Assembly: GCF_003387075.1 (NCBI RefSeq)
Contig: NZ_QUMQ01000001.1
Coordinates: 6,572,001 to 6,636,000, forward strand
Source of the DNA: Asanoa ferruginea
GTDB lineage: Bacteria; Actinomycetota; Actinomycetes; Mycobacteriales; Micromonosporaceae
Direction: 5' to 3'
DNA length: 64,000 nucleotides
Part shown: piece after piece, positions 1 to 8,167 of the stretch
Layout: each line of letters opens with the position of its first letter
Numbering within the stretch: the stretch's first letter is position 1
Made by a program: the position numbers and the translations under genes
Notes under the pieces: generated by a model
Databases searched by the model: none
What the model was told of the DNA's origin: nothing
The model's input: the letters and a program-made list of their open reading frames with translations, nothing else

Positions 1-85
1 GGCCCTTGCGTCGGCGGCCGCGCGGTGCCGGAACCGCCGGCCGCGGCGCTCGATTGTCCACTGTGGTTGACGTCGCGACGGCCAT
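1..85 (-). CDS. Carbohydrate ABC transporter permease, second subunit (N-terminus only)
   Basis: The ATG at 85 overlaps the TGA stop of the preceding permease as ATGA, and the frame stays open to the window edge, giving 28 residues starting MAVATSTTVDN and rich in Pro, Arg and Lys. A short polar, basic, cytosolic N-terminus is typical of MalG-type permeases. Position is the main evidence: binding protein, MalF-type permease, then this gene, as in most actinobacterial sugar importers. It should form the heterodimeric membrane channel with the upstream permease. The family itself cannot be proved from the fragment. Confidence 0.65.
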   Translation of the reverse strand, partial: MAVATSTTVDNRAPRPAVPAPRGRRRKG

Positions 86-1008
86 CAGTACCTCGCCCGG
101 AACACTCGACGGATGATGACGAGCCCGACGATGCCGAGCACGAAGAGCACGAGCCCGATCGTCTGGCTGTAGCCGACGTCGGGGGAGCGGAAACCGAACC
201 GGTAGACCAGCCAGGAGAGCGTCGACGTCGACTCGCCCGGGCCGCCGCGGGTCAGCAGCAGGATCATGCCGGCGGAGCCGAACAGCGTCCACAGGTATTG
301 CAGCATGGTCAGCACGCCGAAGTAGTCGCGCGCGATCGGGTAGGCGACCCGCCACATCTTCTGCCAGTGGTTGGCGCCGTCGAGCTCGGCGGCCGCGTAG
401 ATCTCGTTGTCGATCGCCGAGAGCCGTGCGGCGAACAGGATGCCGGTGAAACCGAGCCCGGACCAGATGGTGACCAGGATCAACGACGGCATCGCCCACG
501 CCGGGTCGGCCAGCCAGGCGGTCGCGTGCTCGCCGAGGCCAACCTCGTCGAGCGCCGAGTTGACCAGGCCGGTCGGGCCGAGGACGGCGACGAAGAGCAT
601 GCCCATCGCGGACAACGAGATCAACGCGGGCACGAACATGATGACCCGCAGGATGCGGTGGCCGGGCAGCTTGAGATTGAGGAAGTAGCCGAGCATGAAC
701 GCCCCGACCATGATGATCGGGAGCGAGACGACCATGTGCACGGCCGTGTTCTTCAGCGCGGTGAGGATCCGCTCGTCGCCGAAGAGCCGGTCGAGGTTCT
801 CGCCGCCGTTGAACGAGGCCGGCGCGGCCAGCCCGGCCCAGTCCATGAACGCGACCACGAACATGGCGACGAGCGGGCCGATGGTGAAGATGACGTACCA
901 GATCACCGAGGGCAGGGCGAAGACGATCAGGCCCCGGTCGCGCGTTCGGCCGCGCTTCCTGCCGCCACCGGGACGGGCGACGACGGGGGTATCTAGGACG
1001 GCGGTCAT
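85..1008 (-). CDS. Carbohydrate ABC transporter permease, MalF/UgpA type
   Basis: 307 residues. After a basic N-terminus (GGGRKRGRTRDR, about 14-25) come about six hydrophobic segments and the cytoplasmic EAA loop YAAAELDGANHWQKMWRVAYP-like region near residue 205, which contacts the ATPase. It is one half of the membrane channel for an imported sugar or oligosaccharide. The start is supported by a GGGAGG ribosome site about 8 bases upstream. It follows the binding-protein gene after a strong hairpin and is coupled to the next permease by ATGA. No ATPase gene is visible here; such importers often share an MsiK-type ATPase encoded elsewhere (known of the family). Expression should follow the LacI-controlled promoter at 2434-2463. 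Confidence 0.9.
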   Translation of the reverse strand: MTAVLDTPVVARPGGGRKRGRTRDRGLIVFALPSVIWYVIFTIGPLVAMFVVAFMDWAGLAAPASFNGGENLDRLFGDERILTALKNTAVHMVVSLPIIMVGAFMLGYFLNLKLPGHRILRVIMFVPALISLSAMGMLFVAVLGPTGLVNSALDEVGLGEHATAWLADPAWAMPSLILVTIWSGLGFTGILFAARLSAIDNEIYAAAELDGANHWQKMWRVAYPIARDYFGVLTMLQYLWTLFGSAGMILLLTRGGPGESTSTLSWLVYRFGFRSPDVGYSQTIGLVLFVLGIVGLVIIRRVFRARY

Positions 1009-1035
1009 GTAACGCCTCCCGGGTCAGGGGTGAGC

Positions 1036-1065
1036 GGACCGCCCGGCGCACGCGCCGGGCGGTCC
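1036..1065 (-). terminator. Strong intercistronic hairpin between binding protein and permease
   Basis: Arms GGACCGCCCGGCGC (1036-1049) and GCGCCGGGCGGTCC (1052-1065) are perfectly complementary with a very short loop. It lies just after the binding-protein stop and before the permease start. No T-run follows, so it is more likely a transcript-stabilising or attenuating hairpin that raises binding-protein levels over permease than a full terminator (inference). Confidence 0.75.
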
Positions 1066-1071
1066 GGACGA

Positions 1072-2358
1072 TCACTTCTGGTAGAGCTTGTCGAGCGTCT
1101 TGCAGAACTCGGCGCCGGTCTGGCCCTTCTTGCCGAGGAACTCGCTGCCGGCCGGCGTGTAGTCGGTGCCGGACGGGATGTAGTTGTCCGGCAGCAGCAG
1201 ATAGTCGACCTTCGGGCTGACCTCGTTGCCCTTGACCACCAGCGGCTGCGTCGAGGTGACGCTGCCGAGGATGTCGTTCTTCACGCTCATGATCTGCGAG
1301 CCCTCGGACACCCAACCCTGCAGCGTCGGCTGGTCGTACATGAACTTGATGAACTTCTCCACCGAGGCGATCTTCTTCTCGCCGTTGGGGGAGAGGAAGA
1401 AGCCGTTGGAGTGGCCCTGGAACGCGGTCGGCTTGGTGTAGGCACCGCCCGGCGAAACCGGGAAACCGGCGAGTTCGGTCGCCGACGCGATGGCCGGCGG
1501 TGCCTCGGTGTAGCTCCACGAGCCGGACGGCATCATGGCCGCCTTGCCGGAGAAGTAGGCCGAGGTCATCTGGTCGGCGGTGTAACCCTGCACGTTGTCG
1601 ACGAAGACGCCCGAGTCACGCAGCTTGCCGAGCAGGTCGAGCCCCTGGACAGCGCCGGGGCTGGCGCAGTAGCCGCCCTTGCTGAAGATCTGCTGTGCCT
1701 CGTCCGGCTTCACGAACTGCTGGACCATCCAGGTGATGAAGTTCTGCACGGGCCACTCGGCGCCGCCGAGCACCATCGGCGGGATCTTGGCCGCGCGCAG
1801 CTTGGTGGCCGCCGCGATCAGGTCGTCGACGGTCGCCGGCACCTGGGTCACCCCGGCCTGCTTGAGCAGGTCCATGTTGTACCAGATCGGCCAGTTGAAG
1901 CCGGTGTAAGGGAAGCCGGCGACGCCTTGGTCCTGAGTCCAGTACTTCAGTGCCTCCGGGACGACCTTGTCGGTCACGCCCCATTCGTCCATGTATTTCT
2001 TCACGTCGACGACCTGGCCCTGCGGCAACCAGTCGGTGGTGTCCGGGGTCAGGTTGAGGATGACGAGGTCGCGCTCCTCGTCGGCCAACTTCGAGGCCTC
2101 GTAGGTGTTGGCGATGTCGTTGGTGTTGGCTTCCTCCACGTCGACCTGGATGCCGGTCTGTGCGGTGAAGTCCTTTGCGATCTTGTTGAAGTGGTCACCG
2201 GTCGCGTTGCCGGTGGTGAACGACGACAGGATGGTCAGCGTCTGATTGTCGGTCTCAGCGGCGTCGTCGCCCGAACAGGCGGTCAGTGCCCCGGCCGCGA
2301 TGGCCGCGGTCGTGAGCAAGGCCGCCAGACGCAACGGCGTCGAACTAAAACGAATCAT
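1072..2358 (-). CDS. Sugar ABC transporter substrate-binding lipoprotein
   Basis: 428 residues from the ATG at 2358, chosen because it has a GAGGAGA ribosome site and begins a lipoprotein signal (MIRFSSTPLRLAALL, then lipobox L-T-A-C). The frame extends upstream, but that part would run through the promoter and operator. The mature protein has the periplasmic-binding fold of extracellular solute-binding family 1: a mixed alpha/beta lobe with T-I-L-S-S-F near the start and a Trp/Tyr-rich C-terminal half. It should be anchored outside the membrane and deliver a sugar or oligosaccharide to the permeases that follow. The operator TGAACCGGTTCA sits 58 bases upstream. Neighbouring GH16, GH3 and galactonate-dehydratase-like genes suggest a hexose oligosaccharide ligand (inference). 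Confidence 0.92.
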   Translation of the reverse strand: MIRFSSTPLRLAALLTTAAIAAGALTACSGDDAAETDNQTLTILSSFTTGNATGDHFNKIAKDFTAQTGIQVDVEEANTNDIANTYEASKLADEERDLVILNLTPDTTDWLPQGQVVDVKKYMDEWGVTDKVVPEALKYWTQDQGVAGFPYTGFNWPIWYNMDLLKQAGVTQVPATVDDLIAAATKLRAAKIPPMVLGGAEWPVQNFITWMVQQFVKPDEAQQIFSKGGYCASPGAVQGLDLLGKLRDSGVFVDNVQGYTADQMTSAYFSGKAAMMPSGSWSYTEAPPAIASATELAGFPVSPGGAYTKPTAFQGHSNGFFLSPNGEKKIASVEKFIKFMYDQPTLQGWVSEGSQIMSVKNDILGSVTSTQPLVVKGNEVSPKVDYLLLPDNYIPSGTDYTPAGSEFLGKKGQTGAEFCKTLDKLYQK

Positions 2359-2416
2359 GTGGACTCTCCTCGGTACGGCGAGCGAAGGGGAGTGGGGAGC
2401 GGGGTCCGGTGTCGCC

Positions 2417-2428
2417 TGAACCGGTTCA
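2417..2428. promoter_or_regulatory. LacI-type operator TGAACCGGTTCA, site 1
   Basis: A perfect 12-base palindrome with the central CG step typical of LacI-family operators. It lies just downstream of the -10 element of the binding-protein promoter, where a bound repressor would block transcription. Identical copies occur at 5886, 11099 and 11174. The adjacent LacI gene (2496-3536) is the natural candidate to bind it. Confidence 0.85.
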
Positions 2429-2433
2429 GAGAG

Positions 2434-2463
2434 ATATTCGTCTCCAGCCACGCCGGGTGTCAA
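2434..2463 (-). promoter_or_regulatory. Sigma70-type promoter of the sugar transport operon
   Basis: On the minus strand a perfect -35 TTGACA (2463-2458) is followed after 18 bases by GAATAT (2439-2434), a fair -10. Transcription would start inside or next to the operator at 2417-2428. This lets the importer genes be driven separately from the upstream lacI gene. Confidence 0.6.
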
Positions 2464-2495
2464 GGAAGAAGTTGCGCCCGCGTTGCAGAAAGATG

Positions 2496-3536
2496 TCAGG
2501 CGGACGCTGAACCGCTGGACTCGCGGGGCACGAACCGCGGGTTCGGCATCCACACCGGCTCGACGAACTCGCGGCCGCCGATCGCCTCGAGCAGCAGCTC
2601 AGCGGCCGCCTTGCCGTCTTCGAACGGATGCTGGGTGACCGTCGAGAGCGCCGGGTGCAGATACTGCGAGATGGTGATGTCGTCCCAACCCACGATCGAG
2701 ATGTCGCCGGGCACCCGCAGGCCCCGGGAGAACGCCGCACTCATGCCGGCGACCGCCATCAGGTCGTTGGAGTAGACGATCGCCGTCGGCCGCGGGTCGG
2801 CGTCGAGCAGCGCGGCCGTGGCCGCACGCCCGCCAGCAGCGGTGTAGTCGCTCTCGATCCACGCTGACGCGTCGATCCCGTGCGCCTTGAACCGCTTCTG
2901 GTAGAGCTCGCGGCGCAGCCGCGCGGGCGCGCTCGCCTGCGGGCCGACCACCTGCGCGACCCGGCGGTGGCCGAGGTCGACCAGGTGCTGCACCACGTCG
3001 GTGATCGCCTGGCTCTCGTCGTAGACGAGAACGGGCATGGTGGTGCGCTGGGGTGGCCAGCCGAGGCTGACGAACGCCAGCCCGGCCTCGCGGACCAGCG
3101 CGAACCGCGGGTCGTCCTGGCGCAGGTCGACGATCACCATGCCGTCGACCCGGCCGTCGTGTGCCAGCCGCAGGTAGGCGTCACGTTCCGCCTCCGGGCT
3201 CTCGACCACCTCGGTGACCAGGGAATACTGCGAGGTCGACAGCACGCTCTGCAGACCGGCCATCAGGCTGGTGTAGTACTGGTCGCTGGCCAGCGCCTCG
3301 GGCGACTTCTCGAAGACCAGCCCGACGGCGTACGCCCGGGAGACGGACAGTGCGCGCGCCGGCAGGCTCGGGGTCCAGCCCATTTCCCGTGCGGTCGCGA
3401 CGATCCGCGCGCGGGTCTCCTCGCGGACGCCCGGGCGGTTGTTGAGCGCATAGGACACCAGGGTCTTGCTGACCCCCGCGGCCGCCGCGACATCACTGAT
3501 CCGGACGGTCCGTCGCCGGCCCGAGGCTTCCTTCAT
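2496..3536 (-). CDS. LacI-family transcriptional regulator of the polysaccharide locus
   Basis: 346 residues. An N-terminal helix-turn-helix and hinge (residues 13-60: VRISDVAAAAGVSKTLVSYA with the following RPGV) precedes a periplasmic-binding-type effector domain ending in the usual D-D-I-T-I-S-Q-Y-L-H-P core and a PRFVPRESS tail. The hinge helix (L-P-A-R-A-L) would bind the central CG step of TGAACCGGTTCA. It sits between the enolase/SDR genes and the transporter genes, 49 bases after the enolase stop, so it is probably cotranscribed with them. It is the likely repressor of the four palindromes in this region, released by an imported sugar or a breakdown product (inference from family and position). 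Confidence 0.93.
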   Translation of the reverse strand: MKEASGRRRTVRISDVAAAAGVSKTLVSYALNNRPGVREETRARIVATAREMGWTPSLPARALSVSRAYAVGLVFEKSPEALASDQYYTSLMAGLQSVLSTSQYSLVTEVVESPEAERDAYLRLAHDGRVDGMVIVDLRQDDPRFALVREAGLAFVSLGWPPQRTTMPVLVYDESQAITDVVQHLVDLGHRRVAQVVGPQASAPARLRRELYQKRFKAHGIDASAWIESDYTAAGGRAATAALLDADPRPTAIVYSNDLMAVAGMSAAFSRGLRVPGDISIVGWDDITISQYLHPALSTVTQHPFEDGKAAAELLLEAIGGREFVEPVWMPNPRFVPRESSGSASA

Positions 3537-3585
3537 GGACGTTCACTCTCTCGATTGGCAGGTCTGAATGCTAGAGCTTCTTGCG

Positions 3586-4737
3586 TCACCATTCCGCGAA
3601 CCCGCCGTCGGCATACCGCCACTGAGGGTTGCCGGTCGGCATCAGCAGGTCGGGCTGGTGGGCGGCGCGTACGGCGTCCTCGTCGATCTCGATGCCGAGC
3701 CCCGGGCCGGTTGGGCGTTCGATGTGCCCGTTGACCGCCACCAGGACCTCGGGATTGCGCAGGATGGCGAGGTCTTCTGAGGCGGCCGAGCTCAGGTCGA
3801 TGATGTGTTCCTGTGCGTAGAAGTTGGGCACCGCCAGGTCGAGCTGCACACAGGCGGCGAGCGCCACCGGGCCGAGCGGGCAGTGCGGTGCGAGTTGCAC
3901 GTCGTAGGACTCGGCCATGGTCGCGATCCGGAACACCTCGGTGATCCCGCCGGCGTGTGCGGGGTCGGGCTGCGCGATCGCGATGCCGCCCTCCAGCACC
4001 GGCACGAACTCCTCCCGCGAGAAGAGCCGCTCGCCGGTCGCGATCGGCACGCTCGTCGCGGCGGTCAGCCGCCCGATCAGCCGGGAGTGCTCGGGCCGCA
4101 GCGGCTCCTCCAGGAACGCCGGCGCGGTGTGCGCGACCGCGTCGGCGAGCCGGCGGGCGTGGTGCACCGAGACCCGGCCGTGCAGGTCGATCCCGAAGTC
4201 GGCGCCGGGGCCGACCGCCTCCCGCAGCGCGGTCAGGTCGTCGACGAACTTCGCCGTCATCGCCGGCGAGTCGAGGAACCCGACCGGGCCGGCGACCGAC
4301 GCCTTGACCAGCGTGTAGCCGGCTTCCACGAGATCTCGGGCGCGCTGCGGGTTACCGGTGTGCTCCGGCGGTCCCCAGGCGTGCGTGTAGAGCCGGACCC
4401 GGTCCCGGCAGGGCCCGCCGAGCAGCACGTGCACCGGCGCGTCGAAGAACCGGCCGCGGATGTCCCACAGCGCCATGTCGAGGCCGGCCACGGCGCTGGA
4501 GAGCACCCCGCCGCCCCGGTAGAAGCCGCCCCGGGTCAGCCGCTGCCAGTGCGCGGTCACCGGCAGCGGATCCGCGCCGATCAGGTGGCCGCTCAGCTCG
4601 CGGATGGCCGCCACGACGGTGCCCGGCTTGTGTTCCAGCGAGGCGTCACCCCAGCCGGCCAGCCCCTCGTCGGTGCCGATCCGGACCAGCACCTGCCGCT
4701 CGCCGAGCACGAACGTCTCGACGGTGGTGATCTTCAT
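3586..4737 (-). CDS. dgoD: Galactonate dehydratase-like enolase-superfamily enzyme
   Basis: 383 residues, the usual length of DgoD. Enolase-superfamily barrel residues align one to one with D-galactonate dehydratase: metal ligands D184, E210 and E236, catalytic H186 in DLHGR, and H285 in the APHCPLGP motif. QPDPAHAGGITE (256-267) is also characteristic. The expected reaction is dehydration of D-galactonate to 2-keto-3-deoxygalactonate in the cytoplasm; a related sugar acid is possible because the family is broad. The gene starts one base after the stop of the SDR gene, which fits an oxidation-then-dehydration route. It lies in an operon that begins at the operator at 5886. Confidence 0.87.
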   Translation of the reverse strand: MKITTVETFVLGERQVLVRIGTDEGLAGWGDASLEHKPGTVVAAIRELSGHLIGADPLPVTAHWQRLTRGGFYRGGGVLSSAVAGLDMALWDIRGRFFDAPVHVLLGGPCRDRVRLYTHAWGPPEHTGNPQRARDLVEAGYTLVKASVAGPVGFLDSPAMTAKFVDDLTALREAVGPGADFGIDLHGRVSVHHARRLADAVAHTAPAFLEEPLRPEHSRLIGRLTAATSVPIATGERLFSREEFVPVLEGGIAIAQPDPAHAGGITEVFRIATMAESYDVQLAPHCPLGPVALAACVQLDLAVPNFYAQEHIIDLSSAASEDLAILRNPEVLVAVNGHIERPTGPGLGIEIDEDAVRAAHQPDLLMPTGNPQWRYADGGFAEW

Positions 4738-4738
4738 G

Positions 4739-5530
4739 TCAGTCCTCCCCGTAGCGCGGCGTGAAACCGAGCAACTCGCGCGCCCGGCTGGTGTCGACCG
4801 GTGCGGTGCGCCCGGCGAAGGGCCGGTCGCGTGGCACGTCCGGCGCGTACCGGGCCAGCAGGTCCTCGGTCGGCGTGTCCTGGAACGTGTCGGTGGCCGC
4901 GACGTGCACCACCTGTGCGCCGTCGCCGGGCATGGTCAGCGCCAGCCGGAAGGCCTCGGCGGCGTCGCGCACGTCGAGCCAGCCCCAGCCGTCGCCCCGA
5001 CCGCCGGCCGCGTTCTCCGCCGCCCAGGCCCGCAGCCCGTCCCGGTTGGCCTCCGAGATCATCAAGGGCAGGCGAAGCGCGAATCCGGTCGCGCCGAACC
5101 GGCGGCAGACCGCTTTCAGGGTGAGCTCGTCGACCTGTTTCGAGAGCGAGTAAGGGTCGGCGACGTCCGGCGGGGTCGTCTCGTCGATCGGATAACGGGC
5201 CGGCGGCGGCTGGTGCGGGTTCATGATGAGGCCGGTGGCGTTGACGCTGCCGGCGATCACGAACCGGCGCACACCGAGCTCGGCCGCCGTCCACAGCACG
5301 GTGAAGGTGGCGAGGGCGTTGTTGCCGAACACCTCGTCGGCCGGGTGGTGAAACGGGCTCGGGATGGCCGCGAGGTGGGCGACCGCGTCGACGCCGTTGG
5401 CAGCCGCGGCCACGGCTTCCCGGTCGCGGGCGTCGCCGCGCAGCAACGCCAGCTCGTGGCCGTGCTCCCGCAGGTGTGCGACGACGGCCGAGCCGACCAG
5501 GCCGTCGCCACCGGTGACCAGGACCCTCAT
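4739..5530 (-). CDS. NAD(P)-dependent epimerase/dehydratase-type SDR enzyme
   Basis: 263 residues. The Rossmann glycine motif GGDGLVG is at 7-13, the conserved Ser in AGS at 95, and the catalytic Tyr-Lys pair in YSLSK at 127-131. It belongs to the extended SDR family, close in size and layout to uronate or hexose dehydrogenases and small sugar epimerases. Its start overlaps the upstream stop as ATGA, and dgoD follows after one base. Next to a galactonate dehydratase it may oxidise an aldose or uronate to the acid that DgoD uses (inference); the exact substrate cannot be told from sequence. Confidence 0.85.
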   Translation of the reverse strand: MRVLVTGGDGLVGSAVVAHLREHGHELALLRGDARDREAVAAAANGVDAVAHLAAIPSPFHHPADEVFGNNALATFTVLWTAAELGVRRFVIAGSVNATGLIMNPHQPPPARYPIDETTPPDVADPYSLSKQVDELTLKAVCRRFGATGFALRLPLMISEANRDGLRAWAAENAAGGRGDGWGWLDVRDAAEAFRLALTMPGDGAQVVHVAATDTFQDTPTEDLLARYAPDVPRDRPFAGRTAPVDTSRARELLGFTPRYGED

Positions 5531-5874
5531 GCCCGGCGCTCCGCGATGACGAGTTGGTCGCCCGCGGTCGGGAGCTGGCGCACCGTCGTGCGGCCGTTGT
5601 CGTGCACCGCGTCCGGGGTCAGCGGGGCACGGTCGGCCAGGTCCCAGCCGGTGAGCCGGTGCGTGGTCAGGCTCAGGCCGAGGTCGACGTCGCGGGCCAG
5701 CAGCGAGATGTCCAGCGCACCGGGGAACGCGCGGGCGGCGCCCCGCGTGCCGGGCAGATAGTTGTTCCAGAGCACGCCCACCACCAGCCGAAGGTCACAT
5801 TCCTCATGAGCGATCCGGGTGTACGCCCGCGCAGTGCGGAAATTGCCCGACGGAGCGACGGTCAGACGCGACAT
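5527..5874 (-). CDS. Unrecognised 115-residue protein, first gene of the dehydratase operon
   Basis: Start ATG at 5874 has an AAGGAG ribosome site 7 bases upstream, which lies directly against the operator TGAACCGGTTCA. The protein (MSRLTVAPSGNF to QLVIAERRA) has no signal peptide or membrane segment and no motif I recognise; it carries one Cys and a WNNYLPG segment near residue 40. Its coding quality, ribosome site and ATGA coupling to the SDR gene make it a real gene. Being first in a sugar-acid operon, it may be a small binding or accessory protein, but no function is assigned. Confidence 0.75.
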   Translation of the reverse strand: MSRLTVAPSGNFRTARAYTRIAHEECDLRLVVGVLWNNYLPGTRGAARAFPGALDISLLARDVDLGLSLTTHRLTGWDLADRAPLTPDAVHDNGRTTVRQLPTAGDQLVIAERRA

Positions 5875-5885
5875 GGTTGGCTCCT

Positions 5886-5897
5886 TGAACCGGTTCA
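5886..5897. promoter_or_regulatory. LacI-type operator TGAACCGGTTCA, site 2 (divergent)
   Basis: This perfect palindrome lies between the divergent start codons at 5874 and 5954, so one repressor site can control both the dehydratase operon and the GH3 gene. It almost abuts the ribosome site of the minus-strand gene. Confidence 0.85.
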
Positions 5898-5953
5898 CGG
5901 CAAGCTCGGCTAGGCTATCGCGATCTCGCGCCCAGCGTTAGGGAGGACCCCCG

Positions 5954-8149
5954 ATGGCCGAGCCGTTCCGCGACCCCGCACTGCCGTTGGCCGTGCGTGC
6001 CGACGACCTGCTGGGGCGGATGACCCTGCCGGAAAAGGTTGGCCAGCTCAACCAGCGGTTGCTCGGCTGGCAGGCGTGGGAGCCCGCGCCCGACGGCTAC
6101 CGCCTGACGCCGGCCCTCGACGAGGAGTTGTCGCGCTGGGGTGGCATCGGCGCCATCTACGGGTTGCAGCGGGCCGACGCGTGGTCCGGTCGTTCGTGGG
6201 ACACGGGCGTCGACCCGTTGGGTTCTTTGGACCTTGTCGCGCAGGTGCAGTCGCGGTGCGTCGCGGCGTCCCGGTTCGGCATCCCCGCGCTGCTGGTCGA
6301 GGAAGCGCCGCACGGCCACCAGGCACTCGGCTCGCAACTGTTCCCGACCAACCTCGGCGCGGCGGCCAGCTTCCGGCCCGACCTGGTCGAGGAGGCCGCC
6401 GCGCACACGGCCATGGAGTTGCGCGCCCGCGGCGCCCACGTGGCGCTGGTGTCGGGCCTCGACGTGCTGCGCGACCCGCGCTGGGGCCGCTCCGAGGAGT
6501 GCTTCGGCGAGGACCCGCTGCTCGCGTCGCTCTACACCCGGGCCCTGGTCCGCGGGATGCGCGGCGTCGCCGTGGTGCTCAAGCACTTCGCCGGCCAGGG
6601 CGCCGGGATCGGCGGCCGCAACAGTTCCGGCGGCCCGATCGGCCCGCGCGAGTTGGCCGAGATCCACCTGCCCGCCGCGCGCGCCGGCATCCAGGCCGGT
6701 GCCCTGGGGGTGATGGCGGCCTACAACGACGTCGACGGCGTGCCGTGCGTGGCCAACCCGTGGTTGCTCACCGATGTCCTTCGTGGACAGTGGGGCTTCG
6801 AGGGCATCGTGATGGCCGACATGTTCGCGGTCGACCGCCTGCTCCGGGCGGCACCGTCACCGGCGGCGGCCGGCGCGCTGGCCCTGCGGGCGGGCGTCGA
6901 CCTGAGCATGTGCGACGTGTCCTACGCGGCCCTCGTCGAGGCGGTCGAGACGGGCCTGGTCCCGGAGTCGCTGGTCGACCGGGCCTGCCGCCGGGTGCTC
7001 ATGCTCAAGCTCCGGTTGGGCCTGCTCGACCCGCCCGAGCCGGCGCCGGAGTTCCCGGAGCCCTGGCCCGCGCGTCCGCTGGTCGAGGCGACGACGGTGC
7101 TGTTGCGCAACGACGGCGTGCTGCCGCTGGCGGCGCAGCCCCGCCGGGTGGCCGTCATCGGCCCCAACGCCGACGACCTGCCGAGCCTGCTGGGCGACTA
7201 CGTCCCGCCGTTGCGCGGCGGCACCACGGTGTTCGGCGCGATCCGGGCGCGGATCCTCGACACGGAACACGAGCCCGGCTGCGGCCTGACCGGATCGCTG
7301 GAAGGCGGCGTCGCCCGCGCGGTGGCCCTGGCCGCGTCGGCGGACCTGGCGGTGCTGGTGCTGGGCGGCAGCAGCGTGCGCCACTACGACGACGACTTCG
7401 CCGACAACGGCGCGGCGGCCCTCGGCGGCAGCCGCCCGACGGCGACGACGGGCGAGGGCTTCGACGCGGCCGAGGTCGAGCTTCCGGCGGCACAGCGCGA
7501 GCTGGCGGCGGCGGTGGCGGCGACCGGCACGCCCACGGTGGCGGTCATCGTCTCGGGCCGCCCACAGGGCATCGGCTCGATCGCCGGGAACGCGCTGCTC
7601 TACGCCTGGTATCCGGGCCCGACCGGCGGCAAGGCCATCGCCGACCTCCTGCTGGGCGACCGCGAACCGACGGGACGTCTCCCGGTCTCGTTGCCGTCGT
7701 TCAGCGGAGTCCTCCCGGTCGCACACAACGAGCGGATGGAAACCACGACGCGCTACGTGGACGCGGACGCGGCTGCGGAGTTCCCGTTCGGCGCCGGTCT
7801 CGGCTACACCACGTGGGACCTAGGCGAGGCGGTGGTATCGGGGGATTGGCTGACGTGTTCGCTGGCCGCACCGCTGACGAACACGGGCTCGCGCCGGGGC
7901 ACCCAGGTCGTCCAACTCTTCGGCCGCGCGCTGGTGCCGGGCCTGCTCCCGCGCAAGGCGGTCCACCTCGGCTTCACCCTGCTCACCCTCGACCCGGCCG
8001 AGACCCGCGAGGTGCGCGTGGCCGTACACCCGGATGCCCTGCCCGTCCTCGGCCTACCCAATGGCGTCCCGGCTCAACTCGACCTGTGGCTCTCGACAAC
8101 CGGCGCCACCGAACCGGGCGGAGTCCAGCGGTTCGCGGTGACCACCTAG
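5954..8149 (+). CDS. Cytoplasmic beta-glucosidase, GH3 family
   Basis: 731 residues from ATG with a GGGAGGA ribosome site. It has the GH3 N-terminal barrel with LKHFAGQG (209-216), the predicted nucleophile D289 in VMADM, then the GH3 C-terminal alpha/beta domain (from about 380, VLLRNDGVLPL and VLVLGGSS) and a fibronectin-III-like tail (from about 630). No signal peptide is present, so it should hydrolyse imported oligosaccharides inside the cell, releasing terminal beta-linked sugars. It is divergent from the dehydratase operon across operator site 2. Together with the secreted GH16 enzyme and the ABC importer it completes an outside-cut, import, inside-cut route. Beta-xylosidase activity is an alternative within GH3. 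Confidence 0.93.
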   Translation: MAEPFRDPALPLAVRADDLLGRMTLPEKVGQLNQRLLGWQAWEPAPDGYRLTPALDEELSRWGGIGAIYGLQRADAWSGRSWDTGVDPLGSLDLVAQVQSRCVAASRFGIPALLVEEAPHGHQALGSQLFPTNLGAAASFRPDLVEEAAAHTAMELRARGAHVALVSGLDVLRDPRWGRSEECFGEDPLLASLYTRALVRGMRGVAVVLKHFAGQGAGIGGRNSSGGPIGPRELAEIHLPAARAGIQAGALGVMAAYNDVDGVPCVANPWLLTDVLRGQWGFEGIVMADMFAVDRLLRAAPSPAAAGALALRAGVDLSMCDVSYAALVEAVETGLVPESLVDRACRRVLMLKLRLGLLDPPEPAPEFPEPWPARPLVEATTVLLRNDGVLPLAAQPRRVAVIGPNADDLPSLLGDYVPPLRGGTTVFGAIRARILDTEHEPGCGLTGSLEGGVARAVALAASADLAVLVLGGSSVRHYDDDFADNGAAALGGSRPTATTGEGFDAAEVELPAAQRELAAAVAATGTPTVAVIVSGRPQGIGSIAGNALLYAWYPGPTGGKAIADLLLGDREPTGRLPVSLPSFSGVLPVAHNERMETTTRYVDADAAAEFPFGAGLGYTTWDLGEAVVSGDWLTCSLAAPLTNTGSRRGTQVVQLFGRALVPGLLPRKAVHLGFTLLTLDPAETREVRVAVHPDALPVLGLPNGVPAQLDLWLSTTGATEPGGVQRFAVTT

Positions 8150-8167
8150 GCGACCTATGGTTGCCCC

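Noticed and set aside
2359-2553. Upstream extension of the first binding-protein gene
   Set aside because: It would cover the -35/-10 promoter and operator and place residues before a clear lipoprotein signal; the ATG at 2358 has a strong ribosome site.
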